NCBI RefSeq assembly: GCF_004330295.1 | Contig: NZ_SJOJ01000009.1 | Span: 62,001 to 126,000, forward strand | Source: Rahnella victoriana | Lineage (GTDB): Bacteria > Pseudomonadota > Gammaproteobacteria > Enterobacterales > Enterobacteriaceae | Direction: 5' to 3' | Length of the DNA stretch: 64,000 bases | Shown: piece after piece, positions 19,873 through 28,734 of the stretch | Position numbering within the stretch: position 1 is the stretch's first letter | Layout: every line of letters begins with the position of its first letter | Program-made: the position numbers and the translations under genes | The notes under the pieces: generated by a model | Seen by the model: only the letters and a program-made list of their open reading frames with translations | What the model was told of the DNA's origin: nothing | Databases searched by the model: none

Positions 19873-20553
19873 ATGTCATCGCTCATTGTAGATAAGTGCT
19901 ATTACACACAGCTGGCATTGCATTCGCTTTTGCAATTAAACGGACAACACCCGAAAGACATTCTTTCGCTTAAGGACATCAATGAACTGCAAGCGACATG
20001 CAATTCCCTGACGCCTGAAATCATCTTCGTGAATGAAGATTGTTTTACGTCGGATGCGCAATCCGGCCACGCCCTGCGTGCCGTGATCGACGCGCATCCC
20101 GGCACACTGTTTTTTGTTTTCATTTCCAAAGAAAACCTGAATTATCAGAACTATGTGCCGATCCGCAAAAACATCATTATTTTGTCCAAATCCATCCGGA
20201 CGACCACCATTTATCAGCTGATCGCCCACAATCTGCATCTGTCACGCTCGGGCGATAACGGACTGCCGCTGGATCTGACCCCGGTCAGCCTGAGCCGCAC
20301 CGAGTCCAGCATTCTGAAAATGTGGATGTCAGGGCTGAACACGGAAAATATTTCCCAGCACCTGAATATCAAACAGAAAACCGTGGCCTCGCATAAAGGC
20401 AATATTAAGCGCAAGGTAAAAACCCAGAACAAACAGGCGATTTATCATGTGGTTAAGCTGACGGACATCCTGACCTCAGGGATGTTTGTGGGCCGCATTC
20501 AGCCGCTGCGCCCCACCAGCGAGCCGGATGAATTCACGGTTCCTTTCGGCTGA
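19873..20553 (+). CDS. rcsA: Capsule synthesis co-regulator RcsA (LuxR-type HTH)
   Basis: The 226-residue protein has a receiver-like N-terminus without phosphoacceptor chemistry (VFVNEDCF-type motif IIFVNEDCFTSDAQ) and a C-terminal LuxR HTH: SLSRTESSILKMWMSGLNTENIS and KQKTVASHKGNIKRKVKTQNKQAIYHVVKLTD. This is very close to E. coli RcsA (207 residues). RcsA partners with phosphorylated RcsB to activate exopolysaccharide genes and is a Lon substrate in E. coli. A C-terminal extension of about 20 residues (RIQPLRPTSEPDEF) is absent from E. coli. In E. coli rcsA lies elsewhere on the chromosome. Confidence 0.88.
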   Translation: MSSLIVDKCYYTQLALHSLLQLNGQHPKDILSLKDINELQATCNSLTPEIIFVNEDCFTSDAQSGHALRAVIDAHPGTLFFVFISKENLNYQNYVPIRKNIIILSKSIRTTTIYQLIAHNLHLSRSGDNGLPLDLTPVSLSRTESSILKMWMSGLNTENISQHLNIKQKTVASHKGNIKRKVKTQNKQAIYHVVKLTDILTSGMFVGRIQPLRPTSEPDEFTVPFG

Positions 20554-20756
20554 TTTTTCTCCCTTCTGCGGCTGGCCGGTCACATTCTTGCCTTACTGTG
20601 AACCTGATGGTTGGGAACCCGACTGAAACACGCTAAACTTCCCAGTCGGAACCCTTATCAGTCATGCCGCAGTCAGGCGGGGCTGGCTTTAATTTGCCGC
20701 AGCGCCTGCCCTTCGCAGACAGCGCGCGGCCCGCAGAGAAAGAGGCTCAAAACAAC

Positions 20757-22424
20757 GTGGCTCAATACGTATATTCCATGCATCGCCTCGGCAAAGTTGT
20801 TCCGCCGAAGCGTCATATTCTTAAGAACATCTCCCTGAGTTTCTTCCCTGGCGCCAAAATCGGTGTTCTGGGTCTGAACGGTTCAGGTAAATCCACCCTG
20901 CTGCGCATCATGGCCGGTATCGATACCGACATCGAAGGTGAAGCACGTCCGCAGCCTGATCTGAAAATCGGTTACCTGCCTCAGGAACCTCAGCTGAACA
21001 TGGAACACACCGTGCGTGATTCCGTGGAAGAAGCGGTATCTGAAGTCGTTGGTGCCTTAAAACGCCTTGATGAAGTCTATGCACTGTACGCAGAGCCGGA
21101 AGCTGATTTCGATAAACTGGCGGCTGAACAGGGCAGACTGGAAGAGATCATTCAGGCACACGACGGCCACAACCTGAACAGCCAGCTGGAACGCGCCGCT
21201 GATGCGCTGCGTCTGCCAGACTGGGATGCAAAAGTGGCGACCCTCTCCGGGGGTGAACGCCGCCGTGTGGCACTGTGCCGCCTGCTGCTTGAAAAACCTG
21301 ACATGCTGCTGCTCGACGAACCGACCAACCACCTGGATGCAGAATCCGTGGCCTGGCTGGAACGCTTCCTGCACGACTTCGAAGGCACCGTAGTGGCGAT
21401 TACCCATGACCGTTACTTCCTCGATAACGTCGCCGGCTGGATCCTTGAGCTTGACCGTGGTGAAGGTATTCCGTGGGAAGGTAACTATTCCACCTGGCTG
21501 GAACAGAAAGACGAACGTCTGGCGCAGGAAGCCTCTTCCGAAGCGGCCCGCCGCAAGTCTATTGAGAAAGAGCTGGAGTGGGTTCGTCAGGGCGCGAAAG
21601 GCCGTCAGTCTAAAGGCAAAGCCCGTCTGGCACGCTTTGAAGAGCTGAACAGCACCGAATACCAGAAACGTAACGAAACCAACGAACTGTTCATTCCACC
21701 GGGTCCACGCCTGGGCGATAAAGTCGTTGAAGTGAAAAACCTGAGCAAGTCTTATGGTGATCGCGTTCTGATCGACGACCTGTCCTTCTCCGTGCCGAAA
21801 GGCGCGATCGTCGGCATTATCGGCCCGAACGGTGCCGGTAAATCGACCCTGTTCCGCATGATGTCGGGTCAGGAAGAAGCCAACAGCGGCACCATCGAGC
21901 TGGGCGATACCGTGAAACTGGCGTCTGTGGATCAGTTCCGTGATTCCATGGATAACAGCAAAACCGTGTGGGAAGAAGTGTCCGGCGGTCAGGACATCAT
22001 GCGTATCGGCACCACCGAAATGCCAAGCCGTGCTTATGTCGGCCGCTTCAACTTCAAAGGTGTTGATCAGGGCAAACGCGTGGGCGAGCTGTCCGGTGGT
22101 GAACGTGGTCGTCTGCATCTGGCAAAACTGCTGCAGGTTGGCGGTAACATGTTGCTGCTCGATGAACCGACCAACGACCTCGACATCGAAACCCTGCGCG
22201 CACTGGAAAACGCCTTACTGGAATTCCCGGGCTGCGCGATGGTCATTTCCCATGACCGCTGGTTCCTTGACCGTATCGCCACTCACATCCTCGATTATCA
22301 GGATGAAGGTAAAGTCGAATTCTTCGAAGGTAACTTCACCGAATACGAAGAATACAAAAAACGTACGTTAGGTGCCGAAGCGTTAGAGCCGAAGCGCATC
22401 AAGTACAAAAAGATGATCAAGTAA
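20757..22424 (+). CDS. ettA: Energy-dependent translational throttle protein EttA (ABC-F)
   Basis: This 555-residue ABC-F ATPase binds the ribosomal E site and gates entry into elongation according to ATP/ADP. Walker A motifs are GLNGSGKS (39-46) and GPNGAGKS in the second domain; signatures are LSGGERRRVA and LSGGERGRLH, with LLLDEPTNHLD and LLLDEPTNDLD. The linker between domains is present. The start is a GTG at 20757, giving VAQYVYSMHR and exactly the E. coli length; the longer ORF from 20664 adds 31 unconserved residues. A GAGG lies 11 bases upstream. Confidence 0.95.
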   Translation: MAQYVYSMHRLGKVVPPKRHILKNISLSFFPGAKIGVLGLNGSGKSTLLRIMAGIDTDIEGEARPQPDLKIGYLPQEPQLNMEHTVRDSVEEAVSEVVGALKRLDEVYALYAEPEADFDKLAAEQGRLEEIIQAHDGHNLNSQLERAADALRLPDWDAKVATLSGGERRRVALCRLLLEKPDMLLLDEPTNHLDAESVAWLERFLHDFEGTVVAITHDRYFLDNVAGWILELDRGEGIPWEGNYSTWLEQKDERLAQEASSEAARRKSIEKELEWVRQGAKGRQSKGKARLARFEELNSTEYQKRNETNELFIPPGPRLGDKVVEVKNLSKSYGDRVLIDDLSFSVPKGAIVGIIGPNGAGKSTLFRMMSGQEEANSGTIELGDTVKLASVDQFRDSMDNSKTVWEEVSGGQDIMRIGTTEMPSRAYVGRFNFKGVDQGKRVGELSGGERGRLHLAKLLQVGGNMLLLDEPTNDLDIETLRALENALLEFPGCAMVISHDRWFLDRIATHILDYQDEGKVEFFEGNFTEYEEYKKRTLGAEALEPKRIKYKKMIK

Positions 22425-22443
22425 TCGTCTGACGAAAACAGAT

Positions 22444-22466
22444 AAGGCCCGGAAACGGGCCTTTTT
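22444..22466 (+). terminator. ettA terminator
   Basis: AAGGCCCG-GAAA-CGGGCCTT followed by TTTT, about 20 bases after the stop codon. Confidence 0.88.
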
Positions 22467-22488
22467 TATGACGTCACGCCAGTGAAAT

Positions 22489-23397
22489 TTACCCTGCCAG
22501 CGCCTCACTATAACTCTTCGCAAAGCCGTACTCTTCCAGCATAAATTCAATAAAGCAGGCCAGCGCCGGTGAATTCAGTTTCCGCCCCGGATAGACCAGA
22601 TACAGATCATTGCCCTCGGCTTCCCATTCCGGCAATACGCGCACCAGCGAGCCTTTCGCCACCTCGTCATGACATAAAAACGCCGGTAACAACGTGATGC
22701 CTGCGCCTGCCAGCGCACACTCGCGGGCATACAGCAAATTGTCGGTGGTATGCGCCGAAGGCAGCAGCCAGCGATGATAAGTGTCACCGCGATGCAGTAC
22801 CCATTCCGACCAGGCGCGGTGCGCAATACAGTGATGCGACGCCAGTTGCTGCGGCGACTCAAGAGCCGGATGCTGCGCCAGATAGTCCGGTGACGCCAGA
22901 AGATAGCGCGGGCTGTGCCCCAGTTCACGGCCAATCAGTGAGGAATCCTGCGGTTTGCCGGTACGCAGCGCGATATCAAATCCTTCCTGTACCAGATCCA
23001 CCAGCGCATCGGACACGGACACTTCCAGCGACACATCGGGATAACGCTTCTGAAACTCGACGTTCATGCGTGCCAGCAAGGTCGCGCCCAACCCCGCCGG
23101 GCTGGTGATCCGCAACCGCCCGCTCGGGTTATCACGCAACCGGCGGATGGCCAGTTCCGCCCGTTCGCTGGCCTGCATCATCTCCTGACAGTGGATCAGA
23201 TAGCGTTCACCGGCAAACGTCAGATTCAGTTGCCGCGTGGTGCGGTTAAGTAAGCGCAGGCCGACAGATTTTTCCAGCTGGCTGATACGCTGGCTGACAC
23301 TGGATTTCGGCAAACCGGCGCGGCTGGCCGCCTGAGTAAAACTGCCGCATTCAGCCACCAGCGCAAACAGCGCCATATCCTGCAATTGCTTAAACAT
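22489..23397 (-). CDS. LysR-family regulator, divergent from an oxidoreductase gene
   Basis: The 302-residue protein has an N-terminal LysR winged HTH (about 5-63; GSFTQAASRAGLPKSSVSQRISQLEKSVGLRLLNRTTRQL) and a C-terminal PBP2_CrgA-like effector domain with SGRLRITSPAGLG. It is divergent from the MDR-type oxidoreductase gene at 23498, with a 100-base gap that should hold the shared promoters, so it probably controls that gene. Its inducer is unknown. Not part of the E. coli gene order here. Confidence 0.85.
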   Translation of the reverse strand: MFKQLQDMALFALVAECGSFTQAASRAGLPKSSVSQRISQLEKSVGLRLLNRTTRQLNLTFAGERYLIHCQEMMQASERAELAIRRLRDNPSGRLRITSPAGLGATLLARMNVEFQKRYPDVSLEVSVSDALVDLVQEGFDIALRTGKPQDSSLIGRELGHSPRYLLASPDYLAQHPALESPQQLASHHCIAHRAWSEWVLHRGDTYHRWLLPSAHTTDNLLYARECALAGAGITLLPAFLCHDEVAKGSLVRVLPEWEAEGNDLYLVYPGRKLNSPALACFIEFMLEEYGFAKSYSEALAG

Positions 23398-23497
23398 GAT
23401 TGTTCACCTCAGACGAACACTTTGTTAGTTATTGTCCATCTTATCAGCTTCCGTGATGAGGACTACACTGTCTGGATACCTAACGGAGGCAGAAAAC

Positions 23498-24499
23498 ATG
23501 ACCATTAAAGCAATCGCAGTAAACCCGAAAGACCCGGCACATTTCATCGCCGTCGAATTACCCCAACCGGTGGCGAAAGATTACGATCTGCTGGTGGAAG
23601 TGAAAGCCGTGTCGGTCAATCCGGTCGATACCAAGGTGCACAAAGGCGTGCAGAAAAGCGGTCTGGATGCGCCAAAAGTGCTGGGCTGGGATGCCAGCGG
23701 CATCGTGAAATCCGTCGGCAGCGCGGTGAAAAATTTCAAAGCGGGCGATGAAGTCTGGTACGCCGGGGATATCACCCGTTCCGGCAGCAACGCCACCGAA
23801 CAACTGATCGACTCGCGCATTGTGTCAGTTAAACCGAAAAGCCTCGACTGGGCACAAGCCGCTGCCATGCCACTGACCACGCTGACCGCCTGGGAAGCCC
23901 TGTTCGAACATCTGAAAATTCAGGATGCGTCTGCCGATAAAACCTTGCTGATCATCGGCGGTGCCGGTGGCGTGGGATCGCTGGCGATCCCGTTCGCCGC
24001 ATTGCGCAGCAAAGTGAAAGTGATTGCCACCGCGTCACGTCCGGAATCAGCGCAATGGTGTCTGGATCGCGGTGCGGATCTGACCGTGAATTACAAAGAT
24101 CTGAAAGGTGAACTGGCGAAACATGACATCAAACAGGTGGATTTCATTCTGTGCCTGAATGACACCGACGGTCACTGGGAAGCCATTTCTGATCTGATCG
24201 CGCCGATGGGGCATATCTGTACCATCGTTGAAAACGAACATCCGCTGGATATGAACAAGCTGAAGCTGAAAAGCGCCGCACTGCACTGGGAACTGATGTA
24301 TACCCGCAGCATGTTCACCACACCGGATATTGCCGAACAGGGCGAGATCCTCAAACAAGTCGCCGCGCTGGTGGATGAAGGTAAAGTACAAACCACACTG
24401 AGCGAAACCCTTCACGGCCTGACCGTGGAAAGCATCGAAGCGGCCCACGCCAAAGTGCTCGACGGCCATATGCAGGGCAAAGTCGTCGTCGCTTTCTAA
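23498..24499 (+). CDS. Zinc-independent alcohol dehydrogenase/quinone oxidoreductase-like protein (MDR family)
   Basis: This 333-residue protein of the medium-chain dehydrogenase/reductase superfamily has a GroES-like N-terminus with NPVDTK (41-46) and LGWDASGIV (63-70), and an NAD(P)-binding loop GGAGGVGS (154-161). The catalytic and structural zinc cysteine clusters of classical ADHs are not seen, which fits the TIGR02817-type subfamily. The ATG at 23498 is preceded by GGAGG. It probably reduces a small carbonyl or quinone; the substrate is unknown. Divergent LysR neighbour. Confidence 0.83.
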   Translation: MTIKAIAVNPKDPAHFIAVELPQPVAKDYDLLVEVKAVSVNPVDTKVHKGVQKSGLDAPKVLGWDASGIVKSVGSAVKNFKAGDEVWYAGDITRSGSNATEQLIDSRIVSVKPKSLDWAQAAAMPLTTLTAWEALFEHLKIQDASADKTLLIIGGAGGVGSLAIPFAALRSKVKVIATASRPESAQWCLDRGADLTVNYKDLKGELAKHDIKQVDFILCLNDTDGHWEAISDLIAPMGHICTIVENEHPLDMNKLKLKSAALHWELMYTRSMFTTPDIAEQGEILKQVAALVDEGKVQTTLSETLHGLTVESIEAAHAKVLDGHMQGKVVVAF

Positions 24500-24514
24500 A
24501 TACGCTGTCGCCTA

Positions 24515-24552
24515 AAAAAAGCCCCGTCACTTTCATGCCGGGGCTTTTTCAT
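24515..24552. terminator. Bidirectional terminator after the oxidoreductase gene
   Basis: AAAAAGCCCCG and CGGGGCTTTTT form a stem over a 12-base loop, between the convergent oxidoreductase and DUF2950 genes. Confidence 0.85.
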
Positions 24553-24565
24553 TCACATATTTCCA

Positions 24566-25423
24566 CTATTCGCCGTCGTCCACTTTCTGCCATTTGGCAT
24601 CGGGGTCAAATGTCGTGATCGCTTTTGCCGCGGCATCAGTATTCTCGCCTAAATCCTGCTGATACACCTCGCCCTGCTGATTGATCATAAAACTGGTGAC
24701 ACCGGTATGACCGTACGCCGCCGGCCAGGCGATCAGCGCAAAACCTTTGGTCATCTTGCCATTTTCGATATAACTCAAGGCACCGCCGCTGGCATTCGCC
24801 CCCTGCGACGTCAGAATGCGATAGTAATAGCCGTGATAATCAGACCCCGCCTTCGCATCACCAAAGGCTGGCCCCAGCGGACTTGGCGCTTCGCCCTCTT
24901 TCACCGGCCAGTAAAGGCCATCGTGTTGTCCTTCAGTGCTGACAAAGCGCTGGGCATATTGCCCGGTAATCTGCTGATACTCGTGCTGGGCATCGGCGTA
25001 GGCAGACACCGCCTGAATGGCGGAAAGCTCATTGCGTCCAATCGTACGGGTTTCAATTTCAGCGGCACCGGCGACCATATCAAATGACCAGCCCTGCGCC
25101 GTGTGTTTCATCGGGATCGGCAACTGCCAGTTCTCCGGCCCGACATTCAGGTGGGCGGTATCGCCGTGTTCGGCGATCGTATGGCTGATATTCCAGTCAC
25201 GCAGAAAACGCGCCACTTCGTCGGGATCCACATCCTTTTTCGGCAGATAAACCCGCCAGTCGTCGCCCAGAAGCTGCTGCATCGAGGCATCATCGTGCGT
25301 CTGAATGGCTTTCACCAGTGCCTGTGAGGCCAGCTCCGGGCTGGTAAACATCTGCTGCGCGAAGCCGGTAAGAGGCAAAAGCAGCAGGCTGGTAGAAATC
25401 AAAAAATCACGCAATCTTTTCAT
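24566..25423 (-). CDS. DUF2950 family exported protein
   Basis: This 285-residue protein has a signal peptide (MKRLRDFLISTSLLLLPLTGFAQ). The DUF2950 body includes QLPIPMKHTAQGWSFDMVAG, GYYYRILTSQGANASGGAL and FALIAWPAAYGHTGVTSF. The function is unknown. It starts 17 bases after the DUF3300 gene stop and is almost certainly co-transcribed with it; the two families often occur together. Periplasmic or outer-membrane location is inferred. Confidence 0.82.
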   Translation of the reverse strand: MKRLRDFLISTSLLLLPLTGFAQQMFTSPELASQALVKAIQTHDDASMQQLLGDDWRVYLPKKDVDPDEVARFLRDWNISHTIAEHGDTAHLNVGPENWQLPIPMKHTAQGWSFDMVAGAAEIETRTIGRNELSAIQAVSAYADAQHEYQQITGQYAQRFVSTEGQHDGLYWPVKEGEAPSPLGPAFGDAKAGSDYHGYYYRILTSQGANASGGALSYIENGKMTKGFALIAWPAAYGHTGVTSFMINQQGEVYQQDLGENTDAAAKAITTFDPDAKWQKVDDGE

Positions 25424-25440
25424 TACCTTTCCTCGTCAGT

Positions 25441-27051
25441 CTAGCGACGGTGTAAATGGCCGGATTCTGCATTCGCAGGACGTGACCGCTGAACGTTCTG
25501 CATATGCTCACGGCTCCGGTTGCCCCGGGATTGCTGCTGTTGCCACGACGGCCCGCGGCTGGAATTCCCGCTGAACGCCGTGCTGCGGGATGCATTCAGA
25601 TTCTGCCGCTGCTGATGTTGCTGATTATGGTTGAGCTGCTGAGCGGGCTGACGGTTCGCATTATGCGGAGACTGCGCCTGCTGATGCTGCGGCAACGTGC
25701 GGCCGGTGACATTGTGCGTGCCGCTGTGGTTTCCCACACTGCCAGCGGAGGCTGAACGCGCCAGATTTTGCTGTTGCGAATGCCCGGTGCTTTGCGGCAT
25801 ATTCTGATGATGATTCATCACCGATGCCGCCTGCTGACGGCGCTGATCCAGATTCTGATTCTGAACACCGCCATTATTGCGTCCCACCGCGTTATGGCTT
25901 AAACCCGCCGTGTTGCTGTCAAAACCCCGGTAGTTATTACGCTGCGCCGCGTTGCTCAGTGCCTGGTTTTGCGTCGCGCCGTTAAGGTTATTGCTGTGGT
26001 TTGGCAAACTGGCGTTAAAGGCCGGATTGTGCTGCCAGCCCGCCGTATTTCCGTTGCCCGGATGGTTGATCCCATTATTATTGTTGCCGGAGATACGGTT
26101 GTAATTGTTGACGTTAACGTTGACGTAATTGTTCTGCGAACCGCCGTGATGCCCGTCGTCATGGTGGTCATAATCGTCATGATGATGATCGTCGTCATCC
26201 CAGTCGATACCGCCAAAAATGGCGTAGGTGGCGGCCACGCCGACACCAAACCCGATACCCGATGCCATGCCGTTAACGAACTGTTGCCCCGGAGGCGGTG
26301 GCAGGTAAACCGGCGGATAGGCCGGTGTCGGCCATGTGCCATACACCACATTCGGGTTGTAGCTCGGCACGTAAACCACCTGCGGATCCGCAGATTCAAT
26401 CACGATGGTTTGCTGTGCGGGTGCGGATTTCACGACGGTGGTTGAGCTGCCCTGCGCTGCCACTTTCGGTTTTACAGTGACCGTCTGCTGCGGCGTGCTT
26501 TTCAGCGCCCCGCTGCTTTGCGCGACCTGGCGGAATTTCTGCACGGTATTCATCACATCGTCCGGCTGCGCCAGAAACGCGTTACCCAGATTCTGCACCC
26601 AGGCCGGATCTTCGCCCATCAGCGCCAGCAATTGCGGGAAAGCCACCAGAGATTTCACGCTCGGATCCCATGGCTCATTTGCGACCTGAGTGACGGCGGC
26701 ATCACCCTGACTTTGCGGATGGTCGCGTGACCATTGCACCGCCTGAATGACGTTCATCGGGTAAGTGGAAGCCATCAGCACTTGTGAAAGCAGGCTGTCA
26801 GGATAGAGCGCCACAGGCGCGACCCACTGATCGAGCTGAGCCTGCGTAAACGCCGGTGGTGTTACCGCAGCAGCAGGGACAGGCGCGGCGGGAGGAACAG
26901 CAACAGGAGCTGGCACAGGCGCAGTCTGTGCCGTGGTTTCGGCCTGACTGCTGACCGGAAGCCAGCCTTGCATAAACATGACACTGGCCAGAGCAAATGC
27001 CCCCACGCCGCACACTACTGCGATACCCCAGGGCTTGAATGATAAATTCAT
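25441..27051 (-). CDS. DUF3300 family protein with low-complexity His/Asp and Asn/Gln-rich tail
   Basis: The 536-residue protein has an N-terminal signal anchor (PWGIAVVCGVGAFALASVMF), an Ala/Pro-rich linker, a DUF3300 domain (about 85-260; LDQWVAPVALYPDSLLSQVL, SYNPNVVYGTWP), then a short Asp/His stretch (DWDDDDHHHDDYDHHDD) and about 220 residues rich in Asn, Gln, His, Ser and Arg. The ATG at 27051 gives the signal anchor as residue 10 onward; the longer ORF start is rejected. It heads an operon with DUF2950. The His/Asp stretch could bind metal, which is speculation. Function unknown. Confidence 0.8.
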   Translation of the reverse strand: MNLSFKPWGIAVVCGVGAFALASVMFMQGWLPVSSQAETTAQTAPVPAPVAVPPAAPVPAAAVTPPAFTQAQLDQWVAPVALYPDSLLSQVLMASTYPMNVIQAVQWSRDHPQSQGDAAVTQVANEPWDPSVKSLVAFPQLLALMGEDPAWVQNLGNAFLAQPDDVMNTVQKFRQVAQSSGALKSTPQQTVTVKPKVAAQGSSTTVVKSAPAQQTIVIESADPQVVYVPSYNPNVVYGTWPTPAYPPVYLPPPPGQQFVNGMASGIGFGVGVAATYAIFGGIDWDDDDHHHDDYDHHDDGHHGGSQNNYVNVNVNNYNRISGNNNNGINHPGNGNTAGWQHNPAFNASLPNHSNNLNGATQNQALSNAAQRNNYRGFDSNTAGLSHNAVGRNNGGVQNQNLDQRRQQAASVMNHHQNMPQSTGHSQQQNLARSASAGSVGNHSGTHNVTGRTLPQHQQAQSPHNANRQPAQQLNHNQQHQQRQNLNASRSTAFSGNSSRGPSWQQQQSRGNRSREHMQNVQRSRPANAESGHLHRR

Positions 27052-27352
27052 TCGGATCACCTTAGAAAGCCTCAGCCGGAATGCGAGGCATATTGAATGA
27101 GTATAATCGGATAAATAAAACTCAACGGCCGCCACTGTATTTTTATTTCACGTCAGGGATTTACACATAAAATGCGCAATAAAATCTCTCAAAAAAGGTA
27201 CTCATGCCAATCCCATGAATAAAAAGGGGATTTTATTTTACAGCGTTACAAACTGAATTAATAAAATCACGGAGGAAGATAATCAGATGAATTTATTAAT
27301 AATTATGAGAAATGAATGATAAATAAAGTATTCATAATATGAATGAAAATAA
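27052..27352. other. AT-rich upstream region of the DUF3300 operon
   Basis: Roughly 300 bases of low-GC sequence between the nadR terminator and the DUF3300 gene, read divergently only on the minus strand. It must hold the operon promoter; I see no clear operator or gene. Confidence 0.5.
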
Positions 27353-27390
27353 AAAAGCGCGTATTCCGCAGAACACACGCTTTTATTATT
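27353..27390 (-). terminator. nadR terminator
   Basis: AAAAGCGCGTATTC (27353-27366), loop CGCA, GAACACACGCTTTT (27371-27384): a 14-bp stem with two G-U pairs, followed by T on the minus strand. It closes the serB-radA-nadR transcript. Confidence 0.75.
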
Positions 27391-27402
27391 GCGGTTTTTT
27401 AA

Positions 27403-28662
27403 TCAGCGCACCGGCGGACCATTCAGCCGGCTGGTATCCGCCGCCAGCATGTTTTGTACCAGTTCCACGCATTCCAGAAAACGCTGATCGTAATCCGATG
27501 ACTCCACGTGAACATATTCCACGTTGTTCTGTTTCAGCATCCCGATAAGCAAATTCTGGAATGACATCCGGTCAGAGGTACTGCCCAGACTGCGCAAGCC
27601 GTCAGCAACCCACGGCGTATTGTTTTCCAGCAGGATCACCAGATCGAAGCGGTATTCATCCATCAGCGCCTGCACAAACGGATGCTCACGCCCTTCATAC
27701 TTTTTACAGAAGGCCTGTGTGGTCAGAAAATCGGTATCAATAAACGCCACTTTGTTGGCATATTTCACCGCAAAATCAATGTACTGCGCCTGACCGAGCG
27801 CGATTTTATCGTAGTCGGAATATTGCAGCGCCATCTCGTCACCGCCAAGGTGCGAGAAGACATAATCGCGGCCATACTCCCAGGCGCTGGTGGTGTTGAA
27901 GATGTTGGCTAACTTATTGACCAGCGTGGATTTTCCACTGGACTCACCGCCCAGAATCGCCACGGTACGCACGAAAAACGGTTTGACCTCGGTCGGAATG
28001 TAATCCCAGTAGCGGAACGGATCCTGACGGATCTGGCGGCCACTGATATTCATGAACGACCGTTTCGGGTCGATCAGCACCGTTTCAATGCCGAGATGTT
28101 CGCGGTACTGCGGCGCATCGGCCTCTTCGCTGGAATAAATGGTATTCGGCTCGATGCCCTTCTGGCTCATGAACTCTTTAATGCCACGGCCCCAGACATC
28201 CCAGCCGTGCGGATACGGCTCCATCCCTTCTTCGTTAAAGGCATGAATGCGGATGTTTTTCTGGTATTTGAAGGTTTGTAATAACCAGCGCAGACGGTCA
28301 CTGACGGTCGGCTGCTGGGACATCGAGCTGTTCTCAAACAACTCGCGGTCGCGCGGCTCGTCATAGCCCATGATGATATGCAGCTCATCCACCTGGCTAC
28401 AGGCGCGCTGGATCAGATAAATATGGCCGGTGTGCAGCGGATAAAACTTGCCGAACACCACGCCGATATTCTTTTCGCGACGGGGAAACTCAAGATCAAG
28501 GAAGCGGTGCAACGCCTCCAGCTTTTGGGCGCTGGGGCTTTTTATCTTTGCATTCAACAACTGGCTGAGATAACCCTTGGTCATCCCGCTGGCTTCGGCC
28601 ACCTGTTGCAGCGTGCGTCCCTGTTGTTTAATCGCGGTTTTTAGATAGTCGAACTGTGACAT
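27403..28662 (-). CDS. nadR: Trifunctional NAD regulator NadR (repressor, NMN adenylyltransferase, ribosylnicotinamide kinase)
   Basis: This 419-residue protein has an N-terminal XRE-type HTH (about 1-58), an NMN adenylyltransferase domain with GKFYPLHTGH (71-80), and a C-terminal nucleoside kinase domain with Walker A GGESSGKST (238-246). It represses NAD synthesis genes when NAD is high and phosphorylates nicotinamide riboside imported by PnuC. The gene order serB-radA-nadR with short gaps (72 and 29 bases) is the E. coli operon. All three domains look intact. Confidence 0.96.
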   Translation of the reverse strand: MSQFDYLKTAIKQQGRTLQQVAEASGMTKGYLSQLLNAKIKSPSAQKLEALHRFLDLEFPRREKNIGVVFGKFYPLHTGHIYLIQRACSQVDELHIIMGYDEPRDRELFENSSMSQQPTVSDRLRWLLQTFKYQKNIRIHAFNEEGMEPYPHGWDVWGRGIKEFMSQKGIEPNTIYSSEEADAPQYREHLGIETVLIDPKRSFMNISGRQIRQDPFRYWDYIPTEVKPFFVRTVAILGGESSGKSTLVNKLANIFNTTSAWEYGRDYVFSHLGGDEMALQYSDYDKIALGQAQYIDFAVKYANKVAFIDTDFLTTQAFCKKYEGREHPFVQALMDEYRFDLVILLENNTPWVADGLRSLGSTSDRMSFQNLLIGMLKQNNVEYVHVESSDYDQRFLECVELVQNMLAADTSRLNGPPVR

Positions 28663-28734
28663 GCCTTGTCCTCAGGTTTTCTGTACTAAACAAAAAATAG
28701 CACAAAGGCACTGAGCAGCGACAGCGGTTAACCG

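Noticed and set aside
20664-20756. 31-residue N-terminal extension of EttA
   Set aside because: The family starts at the GTG of VAQYVYSMHR, giving exactly 555 residues.
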